A DNA stretch of 64,000 bases, taken from positions 24,102,676 to 24,166,675 of the forward strand of contig NC_061869.1 of the NCBI RefSeq assembly GCF_907164915.1, given 5' to 3'. Shown here one piece after another: positions 33,936 through 46,485 of this stretch (position 1 is the first letter of the stretch; each line of letters begins with the position of its first letter). The translations under genes and the position numbers were made by a program. Under the pieces are notes generated by a model. The model saw nothing but the letters and a program-made list of their open reading frames with translations. It searched no databases and was not told the origin of the DNA. Origin of the DNA: Impatiens glandulifera. Taxonomy: Eukaryota; Streptophyta; Magnoliopsida; Ericales; Balsaminaceae.

Positions 33936-36900
33936 TTGAGGATTATGTTTATGTCTTTAGAAATTAATATTATCTAGTCTAACAATAGGTAAATTTTAAA
34001 ATTCAACTTTGATCTATACTGGTTCTTTAGTGATGAATCGTCATGTTTTTGATTTGGTATGATTTGAGGAATGGTTTAGACTTAATCTAGAGAGAATCAG
34101 GTCAATTCTACTTCAATTCGTCAAAAGGAAGAAAAAAAATTGAAATGAAGAACTTTGGTTTGATTTTGGACTTCGTTCACTATTCTTGACAGTTGACCGT
34201 TTGGTTCAGGTATGAACGTGTTTACACTTAAACCGGTTTGGTCAACCTTAAACCGGTTGGGTTCAACCTTAAACCGTGTTCATACTTGGACTGTCTGAAA
34301 TGATTTATGGTTAAGTCTCGTTTGTTTGGTAACTTCATATTTTTAAGTCATTTTTTTATGTAAGGAGGCCTTCCAAAAAAATATAAAACAACTTAGAATA
34401 ATTATCTACATTTTTTGGAACTCGAAAATTCCGGTTAGGATTAATTTGGTTATTTTACCTCATTTTTCCTAACTTGTAATGTCTATAACTTGTGATACAA
34501 GTGTCCAAAAAAATATGAGAAAAATTCCAAAATGATTCTCAAATATTTAAATTTTTATGTATTAACCTTGATTTTCGGACACATTGTAGGTTTGAGCCAT
34601 TTCTGACTCAAATCATTCATCTGTTTATTTTGTCTCTTTATGCCATTTACAATGTAAGTACTTCTATTAAACTGAAATTAAAATTTATCTGCTGAAATGT
34701 CTTTGTGTAGATGATTTTAAGAATGAAATGTCTTTAGTTTAGATACATTTTAGGAATTGAAATATAATGATCATAAGCTAGAGTATAAGGCTGGAAAAAG
34801 ACGAAATTAGGTTATTGATTTAAATTAAATAAAATATATGTAATTTTTCAGGATTAAAATAAAATTCTAAATTTATTTTGTAATAGAGACTGTCCTTTTG
34901 GATGGGCATGTGAGCCATGGCGCCAAAATATTCTTTCCCACACGTAACAAAACACTAAGCCCAAAAGAATTTCTACAAAAATATCTTAGTTTCTCGAAAA
35001 GTAAAATAAGTGGCGAATTTTAAAAAAGAGACAAAAATTTGTCTAACTATTGCTAAGTTTTATTTCGGTTTTTCATATCAATTTAAGACTGTGCCACTCT
35101 TGAGATAATTAGAAAGGAAGGTAAGTTACGGAACTTAGTAAGGTAATTAACTAAAATCATTTTCTAAAAATTGCACGGATTGAGCTTACCATTTCGGTTT
35201 CTCATCTCAGTCGTGATTCGAGAGAAAAAAATACTTGATGGCGACCAATTTTTAATCGCACGAATTGCCCTTAAAGATGAAGAAAAATATTTTAAAACGA
35301 GAAAAAACAAAAAAAAAATGAAATGTACAATACAATACTATAATTAATATATATATATATATATATATATAAACACTTATATGAAATTAATAATAATAAA
35401 TCATTTCTATTTCTTAACTTTTTTTCTATAATCATATTTATATATATTATAAATATATATATATATATATATGATTTTATTATTATTTTTATATAAATAT
35501 ATTTATTTCTTATCTCACTAATTTTTATATTTAAATATATAATATTACATATTTATTTATTTTTATATATTAAATATATATATATATAAAGTTTTTAGAA
35601 ATTCATCCTCTCAAGAAGTAAACTAATAATTAATTTGTATTTCTTACATAATTTATTTTTCTTAATTAATTATTTTTATTATTTTCTCTCACATTGTATT
35701 ATAATATATATAAATATATATTCTAATTCATTATAAATTTTATATAAATATTTTTATCTATTTTTTGTCTGATAAAAATTATTTCAAAGAGAATTAATTA
35801 ATTAATAAATAATATAAAATAAAATAAAATAAAACATAACTCCCACCTAAAAATTTAATTATTTATATATGTATATATTAATTTTAAATATTTTTTAAGA
35901 ATTGTTCAATTATTTATTGTAATAATTTATTTATTTATTTAAAAAAAACATAATTATATTCAATTTAATTTTTATTTTAAAATTATTTATTCTTACTAAA
36001 TTTGGTTTAAATAATCAAAAATAATATAGATATAAAAAAATATAAATGAATTTGTACACGTTTAATTTGCTCCCTCACGAAATTCCATCTTTACCTCTCA
36101 ACGTCTTAGAAATGTTTTTATGTACACGTGAGATTTCTCTCTTCCTATGCATCTAATAATTTTAAGAGTTCGCCTAACGTCTTTCGTTTTAGGGCATGAA
36201 AGATCTAATCCCATGGTTGATTTATTCATTCGAATGCTACGTCTTTAAGAGTGTTTTGTGCGATCTGAATTTGGTCAGTCTCATGCATTACATATCCTTT
36301 CAAATGCTCCACACATGGAGGAGACGCATCGAATGAATTAAATAGTAAACATAGTCCATGCACTTTTAAAAAAATGTTTTTTCTATGAAAGTTATGCTAT
36401 ATAATTCTTTGGCTTACCTTCTTCTTGAATCTAAAAAAAAAATAGATAAGAGAACTATCCATGTAGAATGTTGTCCTATCTGTTTGAGATGAGAATTCAA
36501 AGTGGAGTTCTATATCATAGATCTTTCTTTGCTTAGCCCGTACAGGTTTCAGATTAGTACATGCTCAAAACGTTATAATCTGGTTGACTATAAGAGTCGC
36601 CACTTTAGTTTACTTCAAAAAAAAGTAAAGAAAAGAAAAGAGAGTATTCATTATTAAGGGTTTGGTCCTTGGTTACGCATGAGGAAATGGTAGCAATAGT
36701 TATGTCCTATGCGCATATCCCGTGGGATAGTCTCTACTCCTATGTAGTTGGTCATTGTTTGTGAATGTACGTTACACATTTGCATTCTAAGATCATAATT
36801 CTTTTCCTTGTGAATACATTAACCTTGTCTCTAATCCAAAAGGAGTAATCCTAGCTCTAATTATATTCCAATACAAGGTTGGCTCCAAGGCATTAGAATT

Positions 36901-37800
36901 CTTTGATGTCCATTTATCATGTCAAAGGATATCATATGATTAGTCCAAAGGATATTCTGGACTCTCATTAGATTTTCCTATACTTAAAGAATATGAAATG
37001 GATCCTTAAATATGCTCTATGGGAACACATGTGAACCACAATGTGAATGCTCACGTTTACTGATTTACTTGAAGATTTACTTATTGATAGACTGTGAATC
37101 CTTGTGCATGAAGGACCTCACATGTTCACAAAAATATGAATTGAGAAAGGAAGAGTGAAAGTTGGAGCCTCAAAGTATACAACAATTGAAATCGAGAATT
37201 TTCTCAAAAGAGTTCGAAAATCCCGAGAGTTTTTTAGCATGTTGAAAAAAAATTTTATAAACACTTCGCGCTCGATTACGAAACTCTTCAGGGTTACAAG
37301 ACACCCGATATGACTCCGATAAAACGAGTCTTTTCCCAAAATTATTCTGAAAATTTTGAAAATTTTTAAGGAAGTCAAAAATATTTTTATGAACCCCCTA
37401 AAAAATTTCATAATTTTTTGGGTTATGGAGCTCCCAAAATGATCGTTCCAAAATAAGTAATTTTCCAAACGGGCCCAAAATATTATGGAAAAATATTATT
37501 TATATTGAAAATAATATTTTTTTTCATCCCTGAATTTTTGGATTTTTTATAAAATGGTTTTGAGGCTTTAATTAAATAAACAAGGTTGTTTGGTATAAAA
37601 GAAAACCAAACAAGCCTTAAGAAATTTTCCAAAAGTTTGAAATTGAATTTTATATCAAAAATTGGACAAATATAAAGTTGGAGGGCCGAATTGGACGTTG
37701 ACAAAAGTCCAGGGCTAAATGAATACAAATTCTCATAAAATATTTTGAATTTAGAAGTTTAAGTTCAAAATTGAACAAAGCTGAAAGTCTGGGGCAGACT
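33936..37800. other. AT-rich intergenic and old repeat sequence
   Basis: No gene is supported. 35280-36050 is extremely AT-rich with (TA)n runs at about 35346-35371 and 35446-35473. 36580-36720 (GAGTCGCCACTTTAG) and 37120-37700 (CACCCGATATGACTCCGAT, GGCCGAATTGGACG) read like old Ty3/gypsy LTR or UTR sequence. That identification is from general appearance only. Confidence 0.4.
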
Positions 37801-38198
37801 CTGTTCTTCTGATCCGAACAATTGGTTTTCCGACGTAGCCTCAGCCGAACTTTGTCATCGCTTCGGGAGACTGGAGCTCTTCATGAAAGAGATTTGCAAA
37901 CCTATGAATTCCTTAAGAAGACATTTTGACTAACAGAAGCGAGAAAATAGAGGAATCCAAAAACAATTCTTTACAGATCTGGAAATTGGAAACGGTTACC
38001 ACTTGTAACTCATTATCCATCGACGCTTTGGCTTCGCGACCGAGTGTTCCTTGTCCTCCAGAGCTTCAGACACACCTTTGCCTCTTCATCGAAGAATTGG
38101 ATGTCAGTTCTCCCTTCGACTACAAAAATATGAAGATTCCGTCGAAGAGAAGTTTCAGAATCGAGGTTAGTCTCGACCTAGCCTCTTTCTAGGACTAG
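37801..38198. other. Host sequence left of element G; possible non-TE fragment
   Basis: GC content rises and a plus frame (37926-38192, 88 codons) is open up to the G insertion site. It has no domain I recognise. The right flank of G (54584 on) does not obviously continue it. Confidence 0.25.
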
Positions 38199-38203
38199 AC
38201 TAC

Positions 38204-38530
38204 TATTATTTTTGGCACACAATTAGAATCACATAACTGAAGATGATGAGAGTGAGAGAAGTTTCATAGTATATAAGAGAAACTTTTCTCACAATTAGAA
38301 AAGAATCCCACATCGAAAGATGATGGGAGTTGGGGAAGTTTCTTAGTGTATAAAAGAAATTCTCCTCCTTTTGGTTTATTGTACTCAATACTTGTATATC
38401 TTCTTCCTTATTAATTGATAGCCTTAGTGCTCGGAGTCGTAGTCAACAATTTGGTCGAACTCCGTTATCAAATTATATTAATGTGTTCTTTCGTTTGTTT
38501 CTTCTTTTATTCTTTCAGTTTTTCCCGACA
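38204..38530 (+). mobile_element. 5' LTR of element G (327 bp)
   Basis: It begins TATTATTTTTGGCAC (TG changed to TA) and ends TTTCCCGACA. It contains an internal tandem duplication of about 80 bases around AAAGATGATG(A/G)GAGT, each copy with a TATA-like GTATATAAGAGAAA or GTGTATAAAAGAAA. Confidence 0.9.
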
Positions 38531-38532
38531 AG

Positions 38533-38545
38533 TGGTATTAGAGTC
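38533..38545 (+). other. Primer binding site of element G
   Basis: TGGTATTAGAGTC, two bases after the LTR. It is a variant of the tRNA-Met type site. Confidence 0.7.
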
Positions 38546-38562
38546 GCAGGTTCGTCCTTGGC

Positions 38563-39558
38563 ATGGCGGTTGAATCTTCAAAAGGGGCATCAACACCTTC
38601 ATCATCCTAGACGAGGACCCCGATGTAGAATTTGAAGTTTGCGGTGGAAATATTTGATGGAACTGGGCATTTCAACATGTGACAAGGTGAGGTTCCAGAT
38701 TGTCTTTTTCAGCAGGGTCTAGATGTTACTCTTGAGGTCGGAAAGTTAGATGGTAAAGAAGAAAAAGAATGGAGTATCATGAATCAGTTGGCATGCGGAA
38801 TAATTCGATTATATTTGTCTAGTGAGAAGAAGTATGCTGTGAAGAACGAAACTTTTGCACAAAAATTTATAAAGAAGAGTGGTCAGAATAAGCTCTTAAT
38901 GAAAAAGTGGTTGTTCCGGTTTGATTACTAGTCATGTACTACCATGAATGAACACATCACTAAGTTTAATCAGTTAGTAGCGGATCAATTAAATTTTGAT
39001 GTAAAATTTGAAGATGAAGATCTGGCTTTGATGTTGTTATCGTCCATTCCTAATGAATTTGAAGATTTAGAAACAATGTCACTTCATGGGAAGGGAAATG
39101 TATCTCTTGATGCTGTAAGTTATGCTTTATATAGTCACAAATTGAAAAGGCATGACAAGAGGAAAAACAAAATAGCTACAGCAGATGAAGCATTGGTGGT
39201 TAGGGGCCATCAGCAAAATAAATCAAAAGGAGGAAGAGGAAGATCCCAAAGTAGAGTTGCCAAAGATAAATGTGATTTTTGTCGTGAAAAAGGAAAATGG
39301 AAGATTAACTATCCAAAGTTGAAGAAGAAAGAGAAAGATTATGAAGATGCAACTAATGTAGAAAAGAGAGATGATGCATATTCATAATTCTCTTTGTCGA
39401 TGTCACAGACAACATCACATTCTGACGCGTGGATATTAGACTCAGTTTGCACTTATCGTATAATACCAGTTCGAAAGTGGTTCTTTGATTAAGGAACTAT
39501 ATGGTAGAGTTGCTTACATGGGAGATGCTAATACATGTAAAATAAAAGGGATATGGTC
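38563..39558 (+). pseudogene. Gag (and start of pol) of element G
   Basis: It starts near the ATG at 38563 (MAVESSKGAS). Gag segments are KKEWSIMNQLACGIIRLYLS-like, then a clean 147-codon frame at 38944-39387 with LMLLSSIPNEFEDLE and a basic region. The knuckle CDFCREKGKWKINYP has lost its His and last Cys. Protease to pre-integrase remnants (YMGDANTCKIKGIWS) end at 39558, where LTR-D begins. Stops are present near 38607 and 38930. Confidence 0.75.
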
Positions 39559-40783
39559 TGTTATATTAAGTTAAATAAAGAAAACGGAAAATTAATTAAG
39601 GAAAAAAAATTTAATTGATTAAAATAAACATAGGTGAATAAAAATAAGTTTAAATCAATACGACATAGTTTTAATGATGTGTTAGTGAACAAAACTAATT
39701 TATGCAAATGTCTATGCGCAGCTACGTCTCAAAAAGTGCGAGTAGACGTCTCTCTTTATTAGACGTCTTAGTCTCAAGAAGCACAAGTAGATGTCTCTCT
39801 TCATCATACATCTTAGTCTCAAGAAGCGCGAATAGACGTCTCTCTTCATCAGATATCTTGGTCTGAAGAAGTGCGAGAAGACGCATTGCTTCAGCAGCAG
39901 TCTAAAGAAGCGCGAGCAGACACCTTGCTTTAGTGGCCGTCTGAAGAAGCGTCTGCTTATATGCATAGCTCATCAGCATAGCGAACAACAATGTCCGTTA
40001 TCAGCAGTCTGTCGAGTCAACTTAATACGCCAAAATTGTATAACCTCCATGTACTCAATTATTCCACTAGCCTGTGTTGTACCTTCCAGTACACCACGTT
40101 CTACCGAATACTCCTCAGTACTATCCGGTACGTCGCGATCCAACGAATATGTTCTTGTGTATGATCCCGCACACCTGACGTACATCAAAAGGAAATCTGA
40201 CACGTATCCAAGACTCAGATTCGACTGTTGCTAGGACTTTAATATAAAAGAGTAGAAGAATACAACGGCGAATCTCTTCGATATCTGCACAAATTACTAT
40301 TGTTAAGCTTTGTGTTTACTCTCTCTCTAAGATTATTCTGTAATTCAATAAGCTAAGTTGAGATATAATTTACTATTCTATCTTAGTGTATTTTTAGTAT
40401 TGTAAGTTGAACAGAACATTGTATGTTCAACAATGAGTGATAGCGCTATTAAGTCTTGTGTTCTGACCAGGTTTGTGTAGTCGCTATACGAATCAAAGCC
40501 TTTTAGTGAAAATCCTTCTGGAAACAGAAGAAGGGGTGACGTAAGAGTTTATCTCCGAACATCCATAAAACTCTTGTGTTATTTCATTTCTATATTTACT
40601 AGTTTTACATCTATCGCTTCAAATCTAGAAAGCATTTCCTCACTTGAATCTGTTCAAGAGCTTGTGACAATTTGTGAAAAATATAAACTAATTTTAATCT
40701 CTAATAGGATTAAAATCGAATTGAAAATGATAATTAGCACAATAATATTCAACCCCCTTCTATTGTTGTCACTGATCCTAACA
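39559..40783 (+). mobile_element. 5' LTR of element D (LTR-D, about 1.2 kb)
   Basis: It ends CACTGATCCTAACA beside the PBS. The start TGTTATATTAAG is inferred from the junction with G pol. It carries the family block GAAGAAGGGGTGACGTAAGA (40531-40550) and GAACATCCATAAAAC. The U3 repeat at 39717-39955 is different from that of LTR-A and B. Confidence 0.7.
39717..39955. repeat. U3 minisatellite of LTR-D
   Basis: About six units of roughly 38-40 bases contain GTCTCAAGAAGCGCGA(A/G) and AGACGTCTCTCTTCAT. It sits in the same U3 position as the arrays of LTR-A, B and E but with unrelated unit sequence apart from the AGACG core. Confidence 0.75.
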
Positions 40784-40785
40784 AG

Positions 40786-40797
40786 TGGTATTAGAGC
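40786..40797 (+). other. Primer binding site of element D
   Basis: TGGTATTAGAGC, two bases after CCTAACA. One change from TGGTATCAGAGC. Confidence 0.8.
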
Positions 40798-40836
40798 AAG
40801 GTTTTCTATTCTCAAGCATCTTCAGATATCAAAGAA

Positions 40837-42054
40837 ATGTTTATCCTAAACAAAATCCCAATGTTCTCAAAGGAAGACTATGATGATTGGAAGATCAGAA
40901 TGCAAGCTCATTTGGCCGCCCAAGATGATGACATGTTGTATGTCATCACTGATGGTCCAATGAAGATCATGAAGGTCATCACAGCCGCAACTTCAACTGA
41001 TGGTGCTCCTGAGATGAAGGAGAAACCAAGATTTAAGTGGAGTGCTAAAGATTAAAGGAAGGTCAACCTCGATAATGTGGCTAAAGACATTCTTTATAAG
41101 ATGCTGGACAAGAATATGTTTAGTAAAATCAAGTCATGCTCGACTACCAAAGAAATTTGGGATAAGCTGACTCAGCTATGTGAGGGAAATGATCAAACCA
41201 AAGAAAACAAACTCATGGTTACCACATAGAAATTCGACTGCATCAAGATGCGTCCTAGAGAGAAGATGACTGAATTCGATGAAAGATTCAGCAGCATTAT
41301 CTTTGAACTCTCCACTCTATGAAAGACATATAGCAATAGAGAGGTTACCATTAAAGTCATGAGAGATCTTCCTAGAGAATGGGACATAAAGACGATGGCG
41401 ATGAGGGTATGAGGGTATCTAAAGACCTCAATAAGATAGAGTTGCATGACCTGTTCGCCGATCTGAAAGCCTATGAGTTTGAAATAAACTCAAGGAATGA
41501 AGAGGAGACATCCACATCCATCTCAATTAAAGTGTTGGTGACTGTTAAAGAGCCACTTGCGGCGACAACTACGAAGTCGGCTGAGTAGATCAGCAGCGAT
41601 GCCATGTCCCTCTTCGTCAAGAAGTTTGGAAAATTCATGAAGAAGACTCATTATAACTCTAACTCTAATAATAATAATTATAAGAATGAATCCAAAGCTA
41701 ACTTGAAATGATTTAACTGTGACAAATCAGGTCACTTCAAGGTGGACTACAGAAAGCCCAATAGGGATGATAAGAAGCCTTTTGATAAAATATGAGATTA
41801 AATATGTTAAGATAACTTCAAGTTGGCTTAAGCCTAAGAAAAGGGCAGCCAGTAGGTCTAGCAAGCAAAAACTTGATAGAAAGTCAAGAAGTTCTTTTCA
41901 TAACTCATCTCCTAAAGTCAAGGGATCAATAACAGGTAGAAAGAAGTCTACCAAACCTAAATCTTTTACTTTATTAACAACTCAAAATGGGAGATCCATA
42001 AAATTAACTCAAATATGGATCCTGAAGGGACTGATTAACCACGGACCCAAGTGA
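40837..42054 (+). pseudogene. Gag of element D
   Basis: It starts at ATG 40837 (MFILNKIPMFSKEDYDDW). The same gag as in A and E, with DDMLYVITDGP, VNLDNVAKDILY, IWDKLTQLCEGNDQTKENK, LPREWDIKTMAMR, SKDLNKIELHDLFADLKAYEFE-type sequence, a degraded knuckle (FNCDKSGHFKVDY) and the gag end WILKGLINHGPK at 42054. Stops at about 41053, 41227, 41320, 41586 and 41708 and a small duplication shift near 41400 make it inactive. The acidic Ser/Asp-rich and coiled-coil part seen in A and E is mostly missing. Confidence 0.8.
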
Positions 42055-44763
42055 ATATGGGTACTAAAGCTATAAATATGTATATTTGTAGGTAATTCAG
42101 GATAGTTGTCTAGAGGGAGTCTGTTTGGTATCTGGATAGTGACTACTCTAGACACATGACAGGCTACAGTTGGCTGCTAACTGAAGTAACCAAGTGCACG
42201 GGACCTAAGATCACATTTAGTGTTAATAGTAAAGGTAAAAACATGGGTAAGGGTAAGATTATCCACGGTAACCTTACTATTAACAACGTGCTACTGGTAG
42301 AAAATCTATGTTATAACTTGATTAGTATTAGTCAAATGTGTGATAATGGTTATACAGTTGGTTTCAAAAACATGCATGCCTTGTAAAAGATTAGTAGGGT
42401 AACACCCTCTAATAGGAAGTATAGTAGGAAATTCTTATAAGATGAACTGGAAACATAAGATATTTGATCTTGTTTGCATGATAGTTAAAAATGATCAAAA
42501 CTAGTTATGGTATAAGAGACTAAATCATCTTAATTTCAAAACTATTAACAATATCTGTTCAAAAGATTTAGTAACTAGTATACCTAAACTGAAGTTTTCT
42601 AAAGCTAAGGTCTACCCTGCTTGTCAAATGGGTAAACAAGTCAGATCAACTTTTAAAAACAAAGGAAATATTCAATTTGACATGTGTCTGGAATTACTAC
42701 ACATGGATCTGTTTGATCCAATTCCAGTAACCAGTTTAGGGGGAACGAGATATAGCCTTGTCCTAATTGATGATTATTCTAGATTTACTTGGGTAATATT
42801 TTTAGTATATAAGAATCAAACTGCTGAAAATTTTGATTAAGATCCTTAGAAGACTTAAAAATGAAAAATCTTTAAGTATCATAAAGATTAGAAGTGACAG
42901 AGGTACTGAATTTACAAATATAAATTTGTCTTCTTTCCTTGAGGAATTTGGTATTAAACACGAGTTGTCTAGTGCTAGAACTCCACAGCAAAATGGCGTT
43001 GCTGAAAGGAGGAACAGAACAATGAAGGAAGCAGCTAGATCAATGCTAGATGATTTAGGTGTTTTTCAAAACTTTGGGCAGAAGCCATTAACACAACTTT
43101 CTATACTCAAAACAGATCAATGATTAATAAACGTTTCAATAAAACACCTTATGAAATCTTTTATAGTAAAGTTCCTAAAATTTCATATTTTAGGATATTT
43201 GGATGTAAGTGTTTTATTCATAACAATGGAAAAAATCATCTGACTGCTTTTAATGTTAAGGCAGATGCTGGCATAATGTTAGGTTATTTTTCAGTTAGCA
43301 AATCTTATAGAGTGTTTAATAAACAAACTCTAACGGATGAAGAATCTACTCATATTATTTTTGATGAATCTGTTGAAAGTAATTCTAACGAAATCATTGA
43401 AGTTGCTAATAGGTTGGAAGCTGTTAATCTTCAATCTAATAGTGACGATGAAGTTCAGGTCATCAGAAATAGCTCGTCTAATCGGCCAGTTGAACCAGTT
43501 GATGCTCAACTAGACAGTCAGACTATAAGTCAACAAGTTGTTGATAGTCTGGATGTCGCGGAGTCAATTGACCAGATGGCTGACCCTCTAGGACCGAACT
43601 TCATATGGAATAGAAATCACCCACCTAAACAAATAAAATATAATCATAATGCACCTCTTAGAACTAGAAAACAATTAATGGATGAATTTTCAAACTCTGT
43701 TTTTATCTCTCAAATTGAGCCTAAGAAAATAAAGGAAGCATTGCTTAATCCAGATTGGATCAATCCTATGAAAGAATAGTTAAATCAATTTGAAAAAAAC
43801 AAAGTGTGGCATCGAACTCCAAGACCAGATGATCAATCTGTTATTGGAACTAGATGGGTTTTTAGAAACAAGCTAAGTGAAGATGGCTTAGTTATGAGAA
43901 ATAAAGTCAAATTGGTAGCTCAATGATATAGATAGGAAGAAGGAATTGACTTTGAGGAGTCATTCGCCATTGTGGTTAGACTTGAAGCTATTAGAATCTT
44001 CCTAGTTTATACAGATTTTAAAAACTTTAAAGTATATCAAATTGATATTAAAAGTTCTTTTCTTAACGGTCTATTGAATGAAGATATTTATGTTGAACAA
44101 CCTCCTAATCTTCAAAATCATTATTTGCCTAATCATGTTTTTAAACTAGATAAAGTCTTATATGGTCTTAAACAAGCTCCTAGAGCTTTGTATGATACTT
44201 AGACTAAATTTTTGTTTGAACATGATTTTATTATTGACACATTTGATAAAACACTCTTCAGATTTGTTAAAGATTCACATATATATTACTTGTTCAAATT
44301 TATGTGGATGATATCATATTTGGGTCAATTAACCCCAAATTATGTGAGAAATTCTCTAAACTGATGCATGATAAGTTTAAGATGAGCATGATGGGTGAGT
44401 TGACGTTCTTCTTTGGTCTTCAAGTTCGTCAACTTGAAGATGCTATCTTCATTAATCAAGCGAAGTATACAAGGGAATTGCTGAAGAAATTCGGCATGGA
44501 GAACTGATCAGCTGCCTCTACCCCCATGAACTCATCTAGAAAGATGTATAAGGATGAAGGTGACCAGAATGACGACATCACAGCCTACCGAGAAATCATC
44601 GGATCTCCGCTATATCTAACAGACAGCTAGCCAAACATTTAGTTTGATGTCGGCGTCTGTGGAAGATTTCAGGCTAATCCTAAACAATCTCATTACATAG
44701 TTGCTAAGCATATTTTGAAATTTTTAAAAGGAACTCAATCTGTTGGACTGTGGTATCCGAAGG

Positions 44764-44768
44764 ATTAC
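44764..44768. repeat. Target duplication of element E, left copy (ATTAC)
   Basis: ATTAC precedes the element start TGTTAGGATC. The identical ATTAC follows the other end at 49084-49088. Confidence 0.9.
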
Positions 44769-45483
44769 TGTTAGGATCGGGGACGCCCTTGGAGGACCGG
44801 GGTGTTTCCGGTTTTAGAAGGGCGGCCGCTTACACAACACAACACACAACTTTGGTGATAGTCCGGTTAGAGACTAAAACCGCTCTTAACACTACACAGA
44901 TTGTTACAGACTCTTGAACCGAGTTCAAGTGCGGAAATGTCTGTTTCAATCTGAAGCAACGAATACGATTCGGATGAAGTTTATGAGGAGTCGGTTTAAG
45001 GATATGAGTGTCCGGTTTAAGGCGTATGATTAGTTTGAGGTTAGGTAAAGTAAATAAAAGCAAAGGAAAGAACACGAGACAAGGATTTGTTTATGGATGT
45101 TCGGAGCAAACCCTCCTACGTCACCCCTTCTTCTCATGTTATGAGAAGGATCTCCACTAACTCTTTAGAGTTACAATTACACTGCCGGTCGAGCCCAACT
45201 TCGCTACTCGCCGGTTACACCAAACTCACTCTTTGATGTAATACAATAACTCAACACAAACACACAAAAAAGCTTCCGGTTTTAGGCAAACCGGTCTTTG
45301 GAATATATGACTTTATCTCTCTAACTTAATGATTTTCTTAAAAAGATGTGATTGATATTTTTCGCTTGATCACTGCATTAAATGAAGACGTCTCGTCTTC
45401 CTTTTATAGCTGAGAGGACACAACGGTCATATTTTCTCTCTCCTGGTAATGATCAAGAGGCTTGCACGCCTTCCCTCTTGGAC

Positions 45484-46060
45484 AGATCAATTTGGACACA
45501 TGGTAGACATGCACTTAGCCGGTTTGCATTTTGGACACATGGCAGAAATGCACTTAGCCGGTTTGCATTTTGGACACATGGCAGCTCTTAGCCGGCCGCC
45601 TGACAGCTACCTGCTGCCTGGAGATTGCTTCTGGATTTGGACAAGCATGCCTGACAGTTACCTACTGCCTGGAGTTTGCTTTTGGATTTGGATTACTCAT
45701 TTAATCAACCGGAACATACAGCATTTAATCAACCGGAACATTTATGACTGAGCGGCTGCAGTTAATTAGCCGGAACATTTATGACTGAGCGGCTGCAGTT
45801 AATCAACCGGAACATTTATGACTGAGCGGCTGCAGTTAATCAACCGGAACATTTATGACTGAGCGGCTGCAGTTAATCAACCGGAACATTTATGACTGAG
45901 CGGCTGCAGTTAATCAACCGGAACATTTATGACTGAGCGGCTGCAGTTAATCAACCGGAACATTTATGACTGAGCGGCTGCAGTTGATCAATCCGGAACA
46001 TTTATGACTGAGCGGCTGCAGTTAATCAACTGGAACATTTATGACTGAGCGGCGGTTCCG
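45484..46060. repeat. Three tandem-repeat blocks in the 3' LTR of E
   Basis: The first block has about 2.5 units of 39 bp (GGACACATGGCAGA...TTAGCCGGTTTGCATTTT, 45493-45590). The second has two units of about 52 bp (CTGACAGCTACCTGCTGCCT and CTTCTGGATTTGGA, 45600-45700). The third has nine units of 37 bp (AATCAACCGGAACATTTATG, ACTGAGCGGCTGCAG, 45725-46056). The 5' LTR has three units of the second block and four of the third. Confidence 0.9.
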
Positions 46061-46240
46061 GACTCCTTGACTGAACTCCGGTTGACCAACCGGTTGACTG
46101 AACTTCTTGGACGAACCGGTTGCGGTTGCTTTTACTTCAAACCGAAGTCAAACAACCGTTAACCGGAACGGTATATATATTTCCAACCGAATGGATTTTG
46201 CTCAATTTCCCTGAAACAGCAAAACTTTAGATATTATTTG

Positions 46241-46304
46241 CAGCCAGTGGGATTTGATCCCTGGTCACCTGTGTGACAGTCAGAGGCATTTACCACTACG
46301 CTAC
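46241..46304 (-). other. tRNA-Asp-like sequence in 3' LTR of E
   Basis: The minus strand reads GTAGCGTAGTGGTAAATGCC, then CTGTCACACAGGTGACC, then GGGATCAAATCCCA. This follows the order of a plant tRNA-Asp(GUC): an A-box-like TAGTGGTAA, an anticodon loop CTGTCAC, GGTGACC and a B-box-like GGATCAAATCC (usual GGTTCGATCC). The acceptor stem is not conserved, and the T-stem pairs only in GGG/CCC. It is probably a tRNA-derived (SINE-like or pseudo-tRNA) segment, not a working tRNA. Confidence 0.5.
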
Positions 46305-46434
46305 AACAAATTCTTGTTATATTTAAACCAGTTAATATATTTGATATAACTTAGCGGTTTAACATATATTTTTCATAAGTTATAACAATTATTTTTTAAC
46401 CGGTTTAAAATTAATCTACTTAATTTTTCTATCA

Positions 46435-46448
46435 ATTTCTCCCTTTTT
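46435..46448 (-). other. Polypurine tract of element E
   Basis: The minus strand reads AAAAAGGGAGAAAT directly before the LTR start TGATAGAAAA. Confidence 0.75.
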
Positions 46449-46485
46449 GATTATTTAGAATAAATATTCAAAACTTGTAATGTGT

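Larger units (their letters stand above)
44769..46434 (-). mobile_element. 3' LTR of element E (1666 bp)
   Basis: It contains the family block (TACGTCACCCCTTCTTCTCA at 45118-45137, beside TTTATGGATGTTCGGAG), then three kinds of tandem repeat, then a tRNA-like sequence. The outer terminus is TGTTAGGATCGGGG on the plus strand. Confidence 0.9.

Noticed and set aside
37118..37468. 116-codon minus frame rich in Phe, Ile and Lys
   Set aside because: Low-complexity composition in an old repeat-like region, with no domain and no codon signal.
37926..38192. 88-codon plus frame next to element G as a host gene
   Set aside because: No recognised motif, no supporting splice structure, and the other side of the G insertion does not extend it.
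45382..45751. Plus-strand frames with repeated GHMADMHLAGLHF and PDSYLLPGDCFWIW
   Set aside because: They are translations of LTR tandem repeats, and the same appears at 48304-48645. No gene.
46241..46304. Functional tRNA-Asp gene
   Set aside because: The acceptor stem is not paired, the B-box is altered and T-stem pairing is poor. It is kept only as a tRNA-like segment.
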